Of a stretch of DNA of 64,000 nucleotides, positions 31,928 through 43,500 are shown one piece after another. The stretch is from positions 5,366,767 to 5,430,766 of the forward strand of contig OY744469.1 in the NCBI GenBank assembly GCA_963556145.1, in the 5' to 3' direction. Within the stretch, counting starts at the first letter, position 1. Each line of letters begins with the position of its first letter. The position numbers and the translations under genes were made by a program. This stretch comes from Hygrocybe punicea. Lineage: Eukaryota > Basidiomycota > Agaricomycetes > Agaricales > Hygrophoraceae. The notes beneath the pieces are model-generated. The model saw nothing but the letters and a program-made list of their open reading frames with translations. It ran no database searches and was not told the origin of the DNA.

Positions 31928-32127
31928 NNNNNNNNNNNNNNNNNNNNNNNNNNNNNNNNNNNNNNNNNNNNNNNNNNNNNNNNNNNNNNNNNNNNNNNNN
32001 NNNNNNNNNNNNNNNNNNNNNNNNNNNNNNNNNNNNNNNNNNNNNNNNNNNNNNNNNNNNNNNNNNNNNNNNNNNNNNNNNNNNNNNNNNNNNNNNNNNN
32101 NNNNNNNNNNNNNNNNNNNNNNNNNNN
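31928..32127. other. Assembly gap (200 N)
   Basis: Exactly 200 undetermined bases in the centre of a palindrome. The bases before the gap repeat the bases after it, so the two contig ends probably overlap and the true sequence is likely shorter. Confidence 0.95.
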
Positions 32128-32528
32128 GCATTTAAAATTGAACAAGTCATCATAGCGACAGAGCAATTTGTATTGCACTCGTATTTGAGTACACTAAGTA
32201 CCAGTACAATATCACCAAATCGCAAAATGTTGATACATACCATTAACTATGGTACTTCCCCAGAACTCACAAACCCCCTACCCTCAACAGACACATTGGT
32301 AGGTCCTGTATTACCTGGTATTGAGACATAAGAGCATTTGAATCACTGGCAAATCATAAGACAAGCAAAAAAGGTATAGAATTTATTGACCGTGGTAACC
32401 AGGAAGATTAAAAATAATATCCTGGGGCCAGAGCATGGAGATAATGTCCTGAGAACTGAAATTTAAATTGTCTATCTAATAGGTGCAAGCGTGGCCAAGA
32501 TATGTGGTATAAGTGTTAGATCCGGCAT

Positions 32529-33260
32529 GGAATGTATCAACATTTCGTGATTTGGTGATATTGTACTGGTACTTAGTGTACTCAAATACGAGTGCAATAC
32601 AAATTGCTCTGTCGCTATGATGACTTGTTCAATTTTAAATGCTCAATTCTGTCATTTCAGTGAGAAGTGAAGGAGGAACAGGTTCTGGAGTAGCGTGTGG
32701 CTTTCTGGAACTGGAACTGGTTCCAGTGGTGCTCAAATGGAGCAGATCTGGAATTTGGATTGGAATCAGATGTACAAACTTCATGACTTTAGTGATTTAT
32801 TGGATATGTAGGCTGAGAAAACATTGAGTTCAATGCCAAGGTCAATGCCAAGGTCAGCACCGATGTCAACACCGATGTCAACGCCGATGTCAATGCTGAG
32901 GTCAAAGCTGAAGTCAACGCCGAGATCAACATGAAGGTTCACATTGATCCCAATGTTCCTGTTAAAAATATGTAAAACACTGTTTCAGTTGATCTCAATG
33001 CCAATATCAACAGTTACATGAGCATTCAGGTGGTATTTTACATGTTGCAAACAAGTGCCAAAAAAAATCGGCATCAACCTCCGTGTTAGTTTTGCAGTTG
33101 AACCATGGGTCCAGTCGGCTTCCATTGGCTGAGAGATAGTTAGTAGACAATGTATTCTGTGTCCAGCAACAGTTCCGTGATGATTCCGGCGGTATTTTAC
33201 ATGTTGCAAACAAATGCCAAAAAAAATCGGCATCAACATCGGCATTAGCTCTTCAGTTGA
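32529..33260. repeat. Right arm, inner part, with two 160-bp units
   Basis: Reverse complement of the inner left arm. It includes a GTCAACGCCGATGTCAA-type 12-bp repeat (32825-32930) and two copies of the 159/160-bp unit. Confidence 0.75.
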
Positions 33261-33726
33261 ACCACACGCTGACACTGATGCTGATGTGAACACTGATGCT
33301 AATGGAAATGCCAATGCCAATGTGAACACCGATGCCGATGTGAATACTGATGCCGATGGGAACACTGACGCCGATGCAAATGCTGATGCTGCAGTGAACA
33401 CCGTCGCTGATGCAAACACCGATGCTGATGCAAACACCGATGCTGATGCAAACACCGATGCCGATGGAAATGCTGATGCTGCAGTGAACACCAATGCCGA
33501 TGCTGCAGTGAACACTGATGCCAATGCAAACACCGATGTGAACACCGAAGCCGATTTGAGCACGGAAGCCGATGTGACCACCAAAGCTGATGTGACCACC
33601 AAAGCCAATGGGAACACCGAAGCCAATGCAAATGCCGATGCTGCAGTGAACACCGATGCTGATGCAAACACCAATGCCAATGCAAACACTGATGCCAATG
33701 CCAACTGCAATGAAGGGTATCAATGA
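33214..33726 (+). other. 170-residue Asn/Thr/Asp/Ala repeat frame in right arm
   Basis: The Met-initiated frame opens MPKKIGINIGISSSVEPHAD and continues as NTDADA-type hexapeptides, ending NANCNEGYQ. The left arm encodes a shorter version on the opposite strand. Alternative frames through the same DNA are also open. It could be a low-complexity protein or simply an 18-bp satellite; the latter is the safer reading. Confidence 0.3.
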
Positions 33727-34212
33727 TATTGCATTGGCTGGAGTGGATTACATGAGTAACAATACCCCCATAGAACCTCGGCCCAATGGTCTGAGACGGG
33801 TCACAATACCCCCCGAAGAACATCGGCCCAACGGTCTGAGACGGGTAACAATACCCCCACCGAACTTCGGCCCAACAGTCTGAGACAGGTCACAATACCC
33901 CCATAGAACCTCGGCCCAACGGTCTGAGACGGGTAACAATTCCCCCGAAGAACATTGGCCCAACGGTCTGACATGGTTAACAATGCCCCCAAAGAACATT
34001 GGCCCAACGGTCTCACATGGGTAACAATATTCTGGCTCAAACCTCGGCCCACCCATCTAACACCATAACTATGACATTCCTGAGTTGCGCTGTCAAGTAC
34101 CTAACAATCAGCATTTCTCGGCCCAGATCGGCTGGCCCGTCTCAAACATAACATTGTTAACCTTAGTTGCCCAGTCAGACACCGAATATGTCATGTCATG
34201 GGCTGCACAAGA

Positions 34213-34680
34213 ATTGATGAGCAAGACTTGTCATGAATGCAGATCTAGGTGTCGTACTTCCTTCCCATATTTTTTATAGACTTTCCATGCTGCTTCTTTC
34301 AGCTGTCTCACCCATTTGAGCAGTCTCCAATTTTCAGGGTATGCTGTAAGATATTCGCCAAGAACATCAGTTGCTGCACACATGTTCTTGCCTCACTCCT
34401 CCAGATATATCTGTCCATCCTTGACAAACAATGCCCTAAAAGTTTCACAAACAGCAGAAGGGACATCTCCTTTCATGCGGCATAGTACAGCTGGATCAAG
34501 GGTGAAGGAGATTAATGGATATTCGCTGTTTTCGACTGATGGGGCAGGTAAAGCATCAAGCAGGTTCTCAAGGAGTACCCGGAGGTCCTGGAGTTCTCGC
34601 TTTGTTGCTAGCAGAAGTGGCAGGGTCATTCTGAAGGCTCGGTAGAGTAGCAAGGATACAAGTAGTCGATTACAATACAA
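34213..34680 (-). pseudogene. hAT-like transposase, N-terminal part
   Basis: Minus-strand frame starting near 34680. LLLATKRELQDLRVLLENLL, SFTLDPAVLCRMKGDVPSAV and CETFRALFVKDGQIYLEE end in a stop, then in another frame YPENWRLLKWVRQLKEAAWK and VYKKYGKEVRHLDLHS follow. The segment lies upstream, in minus-strand order, of the DUF659-like block at 29940-27084 and is separated from it only by the foldback element, so both belong to one disrupted gene. The function of the N-terminal part is not recognised. Confidence 0.45.
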
Positions 34681-34865
34681 AAAACTAAAGATTTAGCCAC
34701 CGTATAGAAGAACCACCAGGTCCAACAGGCCACCTTGTCTGACTTAAATTCACCCAAATTCACTCGGCATTTTGGACCCCTCTGAAATTCGCCAGCAAAT
34801 TTGGGCAAATCTGCCCAGCAAATCTTCCCAGTGCAAATTTGCTGAAGCTAAATCCCGGTACACTA

Positions 34866-35547
34866 CTCGAGTTCCAGTCTTGTCTTTGCCAATATTTAAT
34901 ATTAGGATATTTCTTCTTGTCAGGGGGTGTCAGGAGTGCTGTAGAATCTGAGTGAGAACATGGCCCAGCATCCAAATGCAAAGATGAGCATCCAAGCACT
35001 GGCTGAGGGCAGATTGCATTCCAAATCCACTGTTGTTTCCAATGTGAATAGGCTGTGTGACAGCCTGCAAAGCTTCACTATTGCTGTATCAGCATCAGCC
35101 ATGTAGAATAACAGAAAATTACCATGAATAATCTAACTGGGATTTCAAGTGCATGTTCTCATAGCAAAGGTCATGATAAAGTTGACTAGAAAGAAGGGTA
35201 TTGTGGTTAAGGTTCTCGAAGACTAGCGATTGCGAAGAATTGTGGGACTGGTAATCATCACAATGAGCACTGTGTGAAAAAAGTGACTATATGTATACCA
35301 TTTGCATTCCAAGCCTGAAATTCCAATTTCCAGGAACATTTTGGTGAGTATTCTGTCTCATTTGAAGTGGTCTTTGAGCTTGCACATGAGATAGAGGTAG
35401 TGCCAAGTACAAATTCCAACTCTGCAAATCAGATGGAACTGGGAGTACCAAGGTTGGCAATTTGGGGGAATCCTCCAGATCCAGCTCATAGTGGCTAGAA
35501 GAGGGAAAAAGGTAAGGGTTGTTGGTACTGCCTACTGTGGTGGTCAT
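34866..35547 (-). pseudogene. Degenerate minus-strand repeat ORF, upstream part
   Basis: Fragments TTTVGSTNNPYLFPSSSHYE and PVPSDLQSWNLYLALPLSHV (35547-35287), then after stops YENMHLKSQ and PDKKKYPNIKYWQRQDWN, which runs straight into the hAT insertion site CTCGAGTT. The other half is at 25271-26767. Family not identified. Confidence 0.35.
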
Positions 35548-36189
35548 GGTAGGAAACTAAGAAGTAAGTGTGGTGATGTCACACATGTGGCCTGCTAACT
35601 TGTGCTAAGTCCGAGTCCTTTACCATGACCACGAATATGCCAGCCAATCATGTCATTACTCTCTTTGTTGACACTTTAACTGTGGACTGGACTAAATACA
35701 CCATTCAACTTCATGTAGGGGAACTGGGACCCTTGGTAAGCTCAATCTTTTGATACTCAGCAAGAAAATAAATGACATATATGGTACATAGACACTTGTG
35801 CTTAATATTCACGATGCCCCAATGATTGCAGCCAAAAATGAGACCCCCAAGGAGGAGGAGAGCCAGTGAAAGGTCCCCAAGAAAGAGGAAGAAGATCTTA
35901 GCATTATCCACACATCCACACACCCCTCGATCATCCTCACGCACTGTGCAACTGCTGGCCCTCGACCTCAAGGATTTGTTCCACCCATTTACACATATTC
36001 ATTCAGGTTTGCCAAAGAAGAGGACTTCAAGAGGAGGGGTGCAAAATGGAGGAGTCCATTTAAGGAGAACACACCGCCAGCTAAACACAAGAAGTTATAG
36101 ATGTAAATTTCACTCTTTTCACTCTTGTACGTTTTATTGCAGTTCAAAATGTTTTCAATCAAAATGTTTCCAAACAGATACACTGTCTA
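35548..36189. other. Spacer between two degenerate repeats
   Basis: Only short out-of-context frames are present (for example a basic plus-strand frame at 35826-36200). Nothing is recognised. It may be non-coding DNA of the Plavaka element. Confidence 0.3.
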
Positions 36190-39100
36190 TAGCTATGTGA
36201 ATGTATCTTCCTCCTCAATACCAGCAAGAGTGGCAACCTCAAGTCCAATTTTTTCACCAACGAAGACTTTGCTTTGATCAAAAGGGAACGGCACAATTGT
36301 GATGACAGCATGGATATTCTTTACATCAACAACTTGCAATGCCTCCATGCCTCAATATCGGCAAGTCCAGAGGGTTTCATATGTTTGATGTAGCATTCCA
36401 AGATCAGGTGGTGAGTAGTTGGAGACAAGGGCGAGTGTCTGGGTTTGATTGTGTACTGTTGCTTGAAAATAGAATTGCACTTTGGCACAGAAAACCGCAT
36501 CATTGAGTGCATACTTCAGCAAACAGATTAGCCAGTTCCAAGAAATGAAAAGAATCTAGGGAACTTGCACAAATATTGTGTGAAATACGAACCAGTTTAA
36601 GGGACTTGAGCTTCTCCTTCCAAGATGAGTGAGCAATTTGCCCAGTTTGGATTCTTAACTGAGCCAAACAACAGACCCAAGGATTCCAGTTCATTACATC
36701 CTCACCGGTTTGTTCTGACATGTAGTCATACACAGCAGCAGCAGCAGCTCCCTGGAGAGTTCGCATTCCTTTGTCCTTAGCTTGAAGTAAAACAGAGATC
36801 TTCTGACCCACAAGGATTCTTTGTAACCTTTTCCAGCTTGGGTATCATTGCATTGAGGGCATTGACTTGGGCATGGCAGAATCCACGCTGTGAAAGATTC
36901 ACATAAGGTTCAGATGGTTGCTTCATCTCTTCTGTAAGGTTTCTGATGGTCCACTCCATCATCCATTGTGTGTAATAACACAAGGGTCCAAGTGCATGAA
37001 CTGACAGCACCAAGTGAAGCAAGATATAAAGGATGGGTCAACAGAAGTGAATACATTCAGGCTTACGTTGGTAGTATATTTCTTTGAATTCTTGGATGAA
37101 GTCGATAATAAGATTGTGTGCTCAGAGAAGCTCTTCCTTTGTGATTCTGCGCTGATGAAGGATGTGAATAGCTTGCACAAGTTTACAGAAATTTGTGTAG
37201 TAGGGCTCAGGAAGGATGCCGTACAGAAGACCAGGGCCTAAGACAAATATATACATCAGGTACTCCCAGGCCTTATATCCACTGGAAATTTTCTCAGCAG
37301 GATTGTGGGGTGGCCTGTTGAAGGATCCAGGAAGGTGTGGGGTTGCTTCAGCAACCAATTTTCCATGCTGTTCCCACACATTTCCTTGAAGCACAGCCCA
37401 GTGCCATGATGCCTTGTCATCAGGGTCTTTGACAGGCATTTTTCTGCACCAAAGGTCAAGCATGAGATTGGTAATGTTGAGTGAGGCAATGTGCATGAGG
37501 TCAGGAGCAAAGCAAATGGGAATGCATATCATTTTTGGTGGGGGAAGTTCACTAAAAATGCTGGGTTTGCTGATTCCAGTTCTCCAGCAGCGATCTGTGT
37601 ATTGAGCCACGGATCTGGAAGCAATAACAAAAATGACATTCTGCATGTAGTCACCAGGTGCTTGTACAGGCATTTGATGGAATGGATAGTCGTCATGGTC
37701 ACTACCTTTAAGTATGTAGTCATGTGGGCTTGAGATGAACAGTGTAGTACGTGTTCTCTTCAGGAAGTCAGTGCCCTTTCATTGGGAAATATGGCCAACA
37801 TGAATAGTAGCCTTGATGACCAGCTAGTCCACTCATATGGGTAGTGCCAGGACCATCAGTGGCACCTACATCAAAAATGGCTGAGAGGTATGTATATTCT
37901 CGTCACATGCATCCCAGACTTGGAAACCCTCCTGTTGGAGAGTGGAGAGGTGGTGAAGGCTGGGAAAGAAGAATGAGTTGAAATTTTAAGGTGTGTTCGG
38001 CCCAGGCCAACAGGAACAGAATTGATTTTATACCTGGTGTCGGGAGCGATATCGTAGATGCCCCATATAGAGATCCAACAGTTGGAGAGCTTGTTTCAGA
38101 AAAGCTGTGTGCTGTCAACAGAAATCATTAATGTGGTGTCGTGGTCACTTATTCAACCCTTGTGGTAGGCTTGGAGGTATTCCAATCCTGAAAGGAAATC
38201 CTCATAATCCTCAATTACGCCCCCATTCGCTTGTATCTCATTGAGGAGGTTGTGAGTGCAAGTAGACCAGTATCTCATGGCTCCAGCACTCTTCCTGCTT
38301 TTCCACATGGCTTGCAGCTGTGGACCAAGGGGGATAGTGAGAAATATTTTGTGGGGTTTTCGAGTTGTCCCATTGCTTTTGTCATATTGGATCTGGTTGT
38401 AGCGAAATTGACCACATTTAGGGCAATGCATGAGTTCAGCAAAAGGACCAGTATAACCGATGCAGGAGTTGTTGCACATATTGTTCAAAAGTGGTAGAAT
38501 ACCAGTCAATTTGGTGATCTTGCTTTTGAGATGGCCAATGAAAATTCACATTCTGGGAAAATGGCTTCGCCAACATCTTTGTACATATCTTTGGAGGCTT
38601 TTGTTGTAGCTAGATATATCTTGATTGTGAGGAGGAGATCAAGATCATTGGTGTCAGGTGGTCCCTAGGGTGGATTGCGGAGCCAATTGATGGTCTCTTC
38701 ATCAATGTTGCCATTGTCTAGGGTAGCAGATTGCATTAGGGTGATGAAAGCTGGACTGATGTTAAGATCATCAAGGGTAGTGGGTTGAAAGACTGGATCT
38801 GGATGTTCCTGAGCTTGAGGGAGTTCTGGAGCTTCGACTTCATCCATGGGATCAGCATCAGCCAGACTCCCTGGGCAGGTGCTCCTGCAGCTCCTGAATC
38901 AATTTAGATAGAAAAACGAACAAATTAGAAAAACTCACCGTGTGTATTGTGTGGCCATCTGATGCATCCCTGCCACCTTCATCCAAGTCTTCTTGTGGTA
39001 ACGGATCAACATCAACATCATTGAGCCATGTGATATCAGCTCATGGAGGCAGTACAGGCCCAGCATCAAAGTAAAGCTCATTGAAGTCATCATGGATGTC

Positions 39101-39378
39101 ATCTGGCAGCACATTGAGGTTATTGGGCTCTACATTGGCAATCACATGACCCCCTTTGCCCTTATCTTTGCCCTTGCCCTCATCCTTGTCCTCACCATTA
39201 TCTGCAGCCTCCTCATGATGATCAGTTCCACACCCAGATCCTGGGTCAACATCGTTGGTGAGGAATTTGCTTAGCGCATCACTGATACATGCGCATGAAT
39301 GAAATATGATGACCAGGACAGCTCTCGTAATGTCCCACCGCAGTACCAGGGACAGTTGCAGAAGTATTTTTCACTCAT
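36190..39378 (-). pseudogene. Plavaka-type (CACTA superfamily) transposase remnant
   Basis: Minus-strand fragments line up in the normal Plavaka order. The N-terminus has a Cys-rich finger (MSEKYFCNCPWYCGGTL at 39378). Next come LNISPAFITLMQSATLDNGN, the zinc segment HCPKCGQFRYN with IPLGPQLQAMWKSRKSAGAM, and the catalytic core region LMISVDSTQLF..NKLSNCW. Then follow MHIASLNITNLMLDLW, KASWHWAVLQGNVWEQHGKL, HLPGSFNRPPHNPAEKISSG and YKAWEYLMYIFVLGPGLLYG. MEWTIRNLTEEMKQPSEPYV, NLSQRGFCHAQVNALNAMIP and a C-terminal segment (LALVSNYSPPDLGMLHQTYE) complete it. Several stops and frame changes occur. Two TGA stops, near 38155 and at 38098-38096, replace Arg-type positions (KG*ISDHD, LF*NKLSNCW). Terminal CACT repeats were not found. 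Confidence 0.8.
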
Positions 39379-39470
39379 CTAATGAACAACAAATAAGTAA
39401 GTTTTTCCTTGCAAACTTGAACTTACTTGAAAAAGACGATGACATGAGTGAGTCAAGAGTTTGTCACACT

Positions 39471-40478
39471 TAGGCAATGGCATGGATACTCCATGGATAC
39501 GAGAAGCCCGATCCGTATCCATATCCATCAAAATCCGTATCCGTTGATCCGCCAGGCATGGATTTTCCCATGGATACTTTACCCATGGATACAGATTATC
39601 CATGGGTACGAGTATAGGTAGTATGTAGTATTATAATTATATCTAGATATTATAATTCTACTAAATATACAGTATATAGTATACTACACTTACATTGGGC
39701 ACTTGCCAGCCCAGTCTCGTTCTCGCGAACGTCCAAGTCGACATGTCGCGTCATCACCGTTGTCAACGTGCCACCGCCGTTGTCGACACGTCACTGCCGT
39801 TGTCGACGCGTCGCTGGTGTTGCCGTGTTGCCGTCGTTGTCGTTGTCGATGCGATGCCATAGTCAACGCGTCGCCATCCCGGAATGCGTCCTCCCACAGG
39901 TCCCTACACCTCGCGCGGGCCAGACGCACGTCAATTTACATCATCGTCACCCTCGCGAGGTACACAGGGGGGTCTCTGGTGGGCTTCGCACTTGGGGGTA
40001 ACCTCGTTCACAAGGGGTGGGGGCGCCGCGTGAGCCCTATGCATCTGCGCGTGTTTGCGAGGTCCTTGTGTATTCTTCTGTCCTTGTGTATGCTTCTGTG
40101 CTGGAGACCTCGCGAACACGCGTTGACGCATGTCCACGAGGTGTGGTTGTTGCAAGGCACAGTTGTTGCAAGGTGTCGTCGTTGGGAGGCGTGGTTGTTG
40201 AGAGAGTTAGCCAAAGTCTTAGAGGCTGGGTTGGGGGCACGTACCTGGGCCGTTCGGTGGGCGCACCACCCTCCCAGCCATTCTCCTTCTGTTGCGTTGA
40301 TGTTGTTGTCGCGATCTGGTGGTGGTTCCTGCTAAAGTAGTTAGTTGTCACTATTGCCATATCCGGCAGTATCCGTATCCATGGGTCCATGGATCTCACT
40401 AGTCCCGATCCATACCCGTACCCGCACGGATACGGATACCCACGGATACGGATTTATCTGTATCCATGCCATTGCCTA
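39471..40478. mobile_element. hAT-type miniature element 3 (1,008 bp)
   Basis: Perfect 19-bp inverted ends TAGGCAATGGCATGGATAC, flanked by GTCACACT (39463-39470) and GTCACGCT (40479-40486), an 8-bp duplication with one mismatch. Subterminal regions carry many GGATAC / GTATCC copies. The centre has GC-rich GTTGTCGACGCGTC-type repeats (39720-39870) and no transposase. It lies about 90 bp upstream of the Plavaka transposase start. Confidence 0.88.
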
Positions 40479-40582
40479 GTCACGCTTGTTACAATCGATG
40501 TTACAATCGATTGTGGTACCTTATTGTTTGTAAATGGATATAAAAGGAATTACAGTACAGTTTTTTTTTTTTTTTCAAAATA

Positions 40583-43500
40583 CTGTGCCTGGCTTAGTAC
40601 TCAGTCAGGCTGGCTAAAATGATGTAGTATACGACAAATACCAGCTAGACAGTATGTTAGGAACTTTAGACAGTGAGACCAGCTGATTGTCTCCCCTTTG
40701 ACCGGCTTTTCATATTTTTGCGCGATACTGTTGCCGTGGTATGAATATTTTGCTGCACGGCGTGCCAAATTGAGTGAATTCAGGTACTCGGTCACTCGTG
40801 GGAACTTCTGGTTCTGTGTGCTCGCTCCCCTCTGTCTCGTTGCAATCACTGCGGCTCACTCAATTCAATGCCGATTATCACAAAACGGTGTACATGAATT
40901 CACACGAGTACTGTCAATCCACTCCATATGTAAAATGATGATTAGACCGATTTGATCTCCTAGGATACCGGCGCCCACTCTCAGCTGCATTTCCACCTTC
41001 TTCAACATGCCCAGCTTCAATGCTCCCTTCTTCCTTGATGGGGGCCACTCCAATTTGTGACTGAGGTCCATCAAGACCCTCAGGGTGCTCTATGTCATCC
41101 ACTACATCCACAGCAGCCTCCGCCATTCGATATCTTGGTCTCGGGCGCGGCCTTGGTTGTACCTCCTGCTCCGTGGATGGTGCTGGTAAGTGTGGTCTGT
41201 CAACGGTTACATCCTCACATGGATCACATCACTGACCTGGTCCCACACTTGCAGCCACATCGGAACCTTGAGAATGCTCGTCTTCATCATCGCTTTCGGT
41301 GCTTGAAGATGGACTGTTAAAATGCTCTCCCTCCGAATCTTCCTCTGACTCAATGCTGTTCTTGCCACTTCCTCGGCCCTGGCCCCTACCTCTACCAGCA
41401 CCACCACGTCCCTGCCGCCTCCCACGCCTATGCCCACGCCCCCGCTGCCCTCTGCCACGTGCAGCTGCCTTCATCGCCGCTGCCTCTTCCCTTGCCATTT
41501 TCTTCCTCACTTTCTCCACTTCCTCTGCTGCCTTTTTAGCCGCTCCTTCCTGTGCCTTTCTAGCCTTCTCCACATTCTTAGCAGCTTGTACTATTCTCTT
41601 CTCATGGTCACCGATCTCATTCCGGATCTGCTTGAAAATCGGCACCAATTCTTTCCCCACTTCCTTCCACTGCTTCATGAAGTCTTTCTCCGCAAGAGCA
41701 TCAAGATTTTCTGCTCCTGTCATGAGACGAGCATGGGCTTGGGTGGTCTCTTTTTTCTCCGACTTCTTTTTCTCCTTTGCAAAGGCCCGTTTGCGTAAGC
41801 GTCCATTCTCCATGTCCATCAGCTTCATTTGTGTAAAATCCTTTTCCAGCTGTACTTCTGCAAGATGGATCGTGTCCCGAAGCATCTCGTTCTCCTGATG
41901 AAGGTCACCTCTGGCCGCTGTGTGGGGTAGTGCGGGGGGTAGAGGGATGATATAGTGAACTTGATTCTCGGCAGCAGGAGCGTCTAGATTGGGATTATTA
42001 TGATTGACAGTGACCAGAAGTGATGGGAGCCTTGCGGGTAATGGCTGTGCAGGCTCCGTCGTCATGTTTTTTGATGGCTCAAAAGCGCTCAGCTCTAAGA
42101 CATTGCGATTGAGAGGCCATATGCCTGTTTTTGCAAAGGCAGATATTATTGTACTCTTCTTTAGTGCCCGCTCCCTAGCCTTTGCATAGAAGACCAATAG
42201 ATTTCATTTTGAGATCTCAATGTAACCTGCAGAAGCCGCATTGACTTCAGATTTCTATGAAGAAGCTAAAGGTCCAAAGCAAGCGACATCACAAGGCTGA
42301 AGAGCATGTGTCGTATGAGATGGGAGGCAAATGATGATGATCTTGTTGTCGGCTGCAAATTTACAAAATCCATATGTACAATGTGAATTATGGCCGTCGA
42401 GAATCAAGAGACGGTAACCTCCCAACAGGTTTCTCGCAGCAGTGGCGGGTTCAAAATCCTTCCTGAGCCACATTTCACCCAACTCCTGGTCCGTCCAGCC
42501 TTTCGGCGAGTGAGAAATACTAATAAATCAGTCAGAGGCATTGCATAGAGAATGAATAACATGACACTACCTTGCATTACATGGGTTGTTTCAGCCCCAC
42601 TCAAGGTCCCAACGCATTCCCTGATAAATAACTGACGGGTGCATGCTCCATCCAGTAGCTGAGATAGCTTCGATCACGGTGACAAGCTCGCGGTTGCCAT
42701 CTTCAACAGAGTAAACGTCCTTCTGATCACGATCGACAAAGGCCTTCACCTTCTGGCCAATCCCAAGTTGAATACCTTTCTCGTCCATATTGTAAATATT
42801 TTCAGCGGGAATATTATTGCTCTTGATTGTGTCTTCCAATAAGTCGAAATACTCATTGACAAGAGCAGGATTCAGAGATGCTGCTCGGCACTTCTCCAAT
42901 GTTGAAGACCACTTGACCTTCAGCTCGGGATGACGACCCTTGAAGCGTTTGACCCACGACTCACCGACAGCGTGACCAATGATGTCGGCAACATACTCAG
43001 TAATGATGGTAGCAGTCATGGGAATCCCTCGGCGACCCATCACTTTTATCCACTCTACGAGAACCTCCTCTTGCGCAGCAGTAAGCAGGCGTTCGTGCGC
43101 ATGGCCCTCCTTGCGGGCAGGAGTACCATTCCATCTGTCGGCAAGTGTGCTTCGAGGGATGTCAAACTGTTTTGCTACTCCTCGGATGGAGAGATTGGGC
43201 TTTCCATCGGGTTTGGTGCCAGAAGTGACAAGCACTGCAAGTGCGCACTCCATTCGCTGTACTTGAGTGAGATCTGCAATGTCAGGAAGTAATTCGGGAA
43301 CAGGGGGATCGGTAGAATGTGGAGGCATAGTTGGAGGTCAAGATTTGCGTGGGGGGAAGCTTCGAGGGGGTGATTAGAAGGTAGCTTGAGCAAAATGTGG
43401 GACCTGACCTTAAAAGCCTCAAACGCGGCAACGAGTTTGCACAAAACTCCATGAGGTATGACGCTCCATACGTAAGGGCACAAGAATTGATATTTGTGAC

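Larger units (their letters stand above)
29951..34202. mobile_element. Palindromic foldback element with 10-bp flanking repeat
   Basis: Arms of roughly 1.8 kb (29951-31752) and 1.67 kb (32529-34202) are reverse complements and carry the same ordered repeat blocks. It is flanked by the identical 10-mer CTGCACAAGA at 29941-29950 and 34203-34212. The outermost 25 bp of the arms match only partly (about 16 of 23). Long inverted arms plus a 9-11-bp duplication are typical of Mutator-like elements, but no transposase is seen. The left arm has one more copy of the 160-bp repeat than the right. It interrupts the hAT transposase of 26768-34865. Confidence 0.75.
26768..34865 (-). mobile_element. 8.1-kb hAT element with 8-bp duplication CTCGAGTT
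   Basis: The left terminus TAGTGTACCGGGAATTAG and the reverse-complemented right terminus TAGTGTACCGGGATTTAG match at 17 of 18 positions. The element is flanked on both sides by CTCGAGTT (26760-26767 and 34866-34873). It carries a decayed minus-strand hAT-like transposase in two blocks (34680-34213 and 29940-27084), separated by a 4.25-kb palindromic insertion. Without that insertion it would be about 3.8 kb, normal for a hAT element. Its own insertion split a degenerate minus-strand repeat whose halves lie at 25271-26767 and 34866-35547. Confidence 0.85.

Noticed and set aside
31777..32331. ORFs running through the gap region
   Set aside because: They consist mainly of undetermined bases (N).
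34961..35106. Plus-strand 48-residue frame MAQHPNAKMSIQALAEGRL
   Set aside because: It overlaps the minus-strand degenerate repeat ORF, has no similarity I know, and is short enough to occur by chance.
39703..40335. 210-residue Arg/Ser/His-rich frame in hAT miniature element 3
   Set aside because: It lies wholly in GC-rich repeats of a non-autonomous element, is open in other frames as well, and shows no transposase motif.
41299..41898. Ser/Phe-rich plus-strand frame opposite the pogo transposase
   Set aside because: It is the antisense shadow of the Lys/Glu/Arg-rich coiled coil of the transposase.
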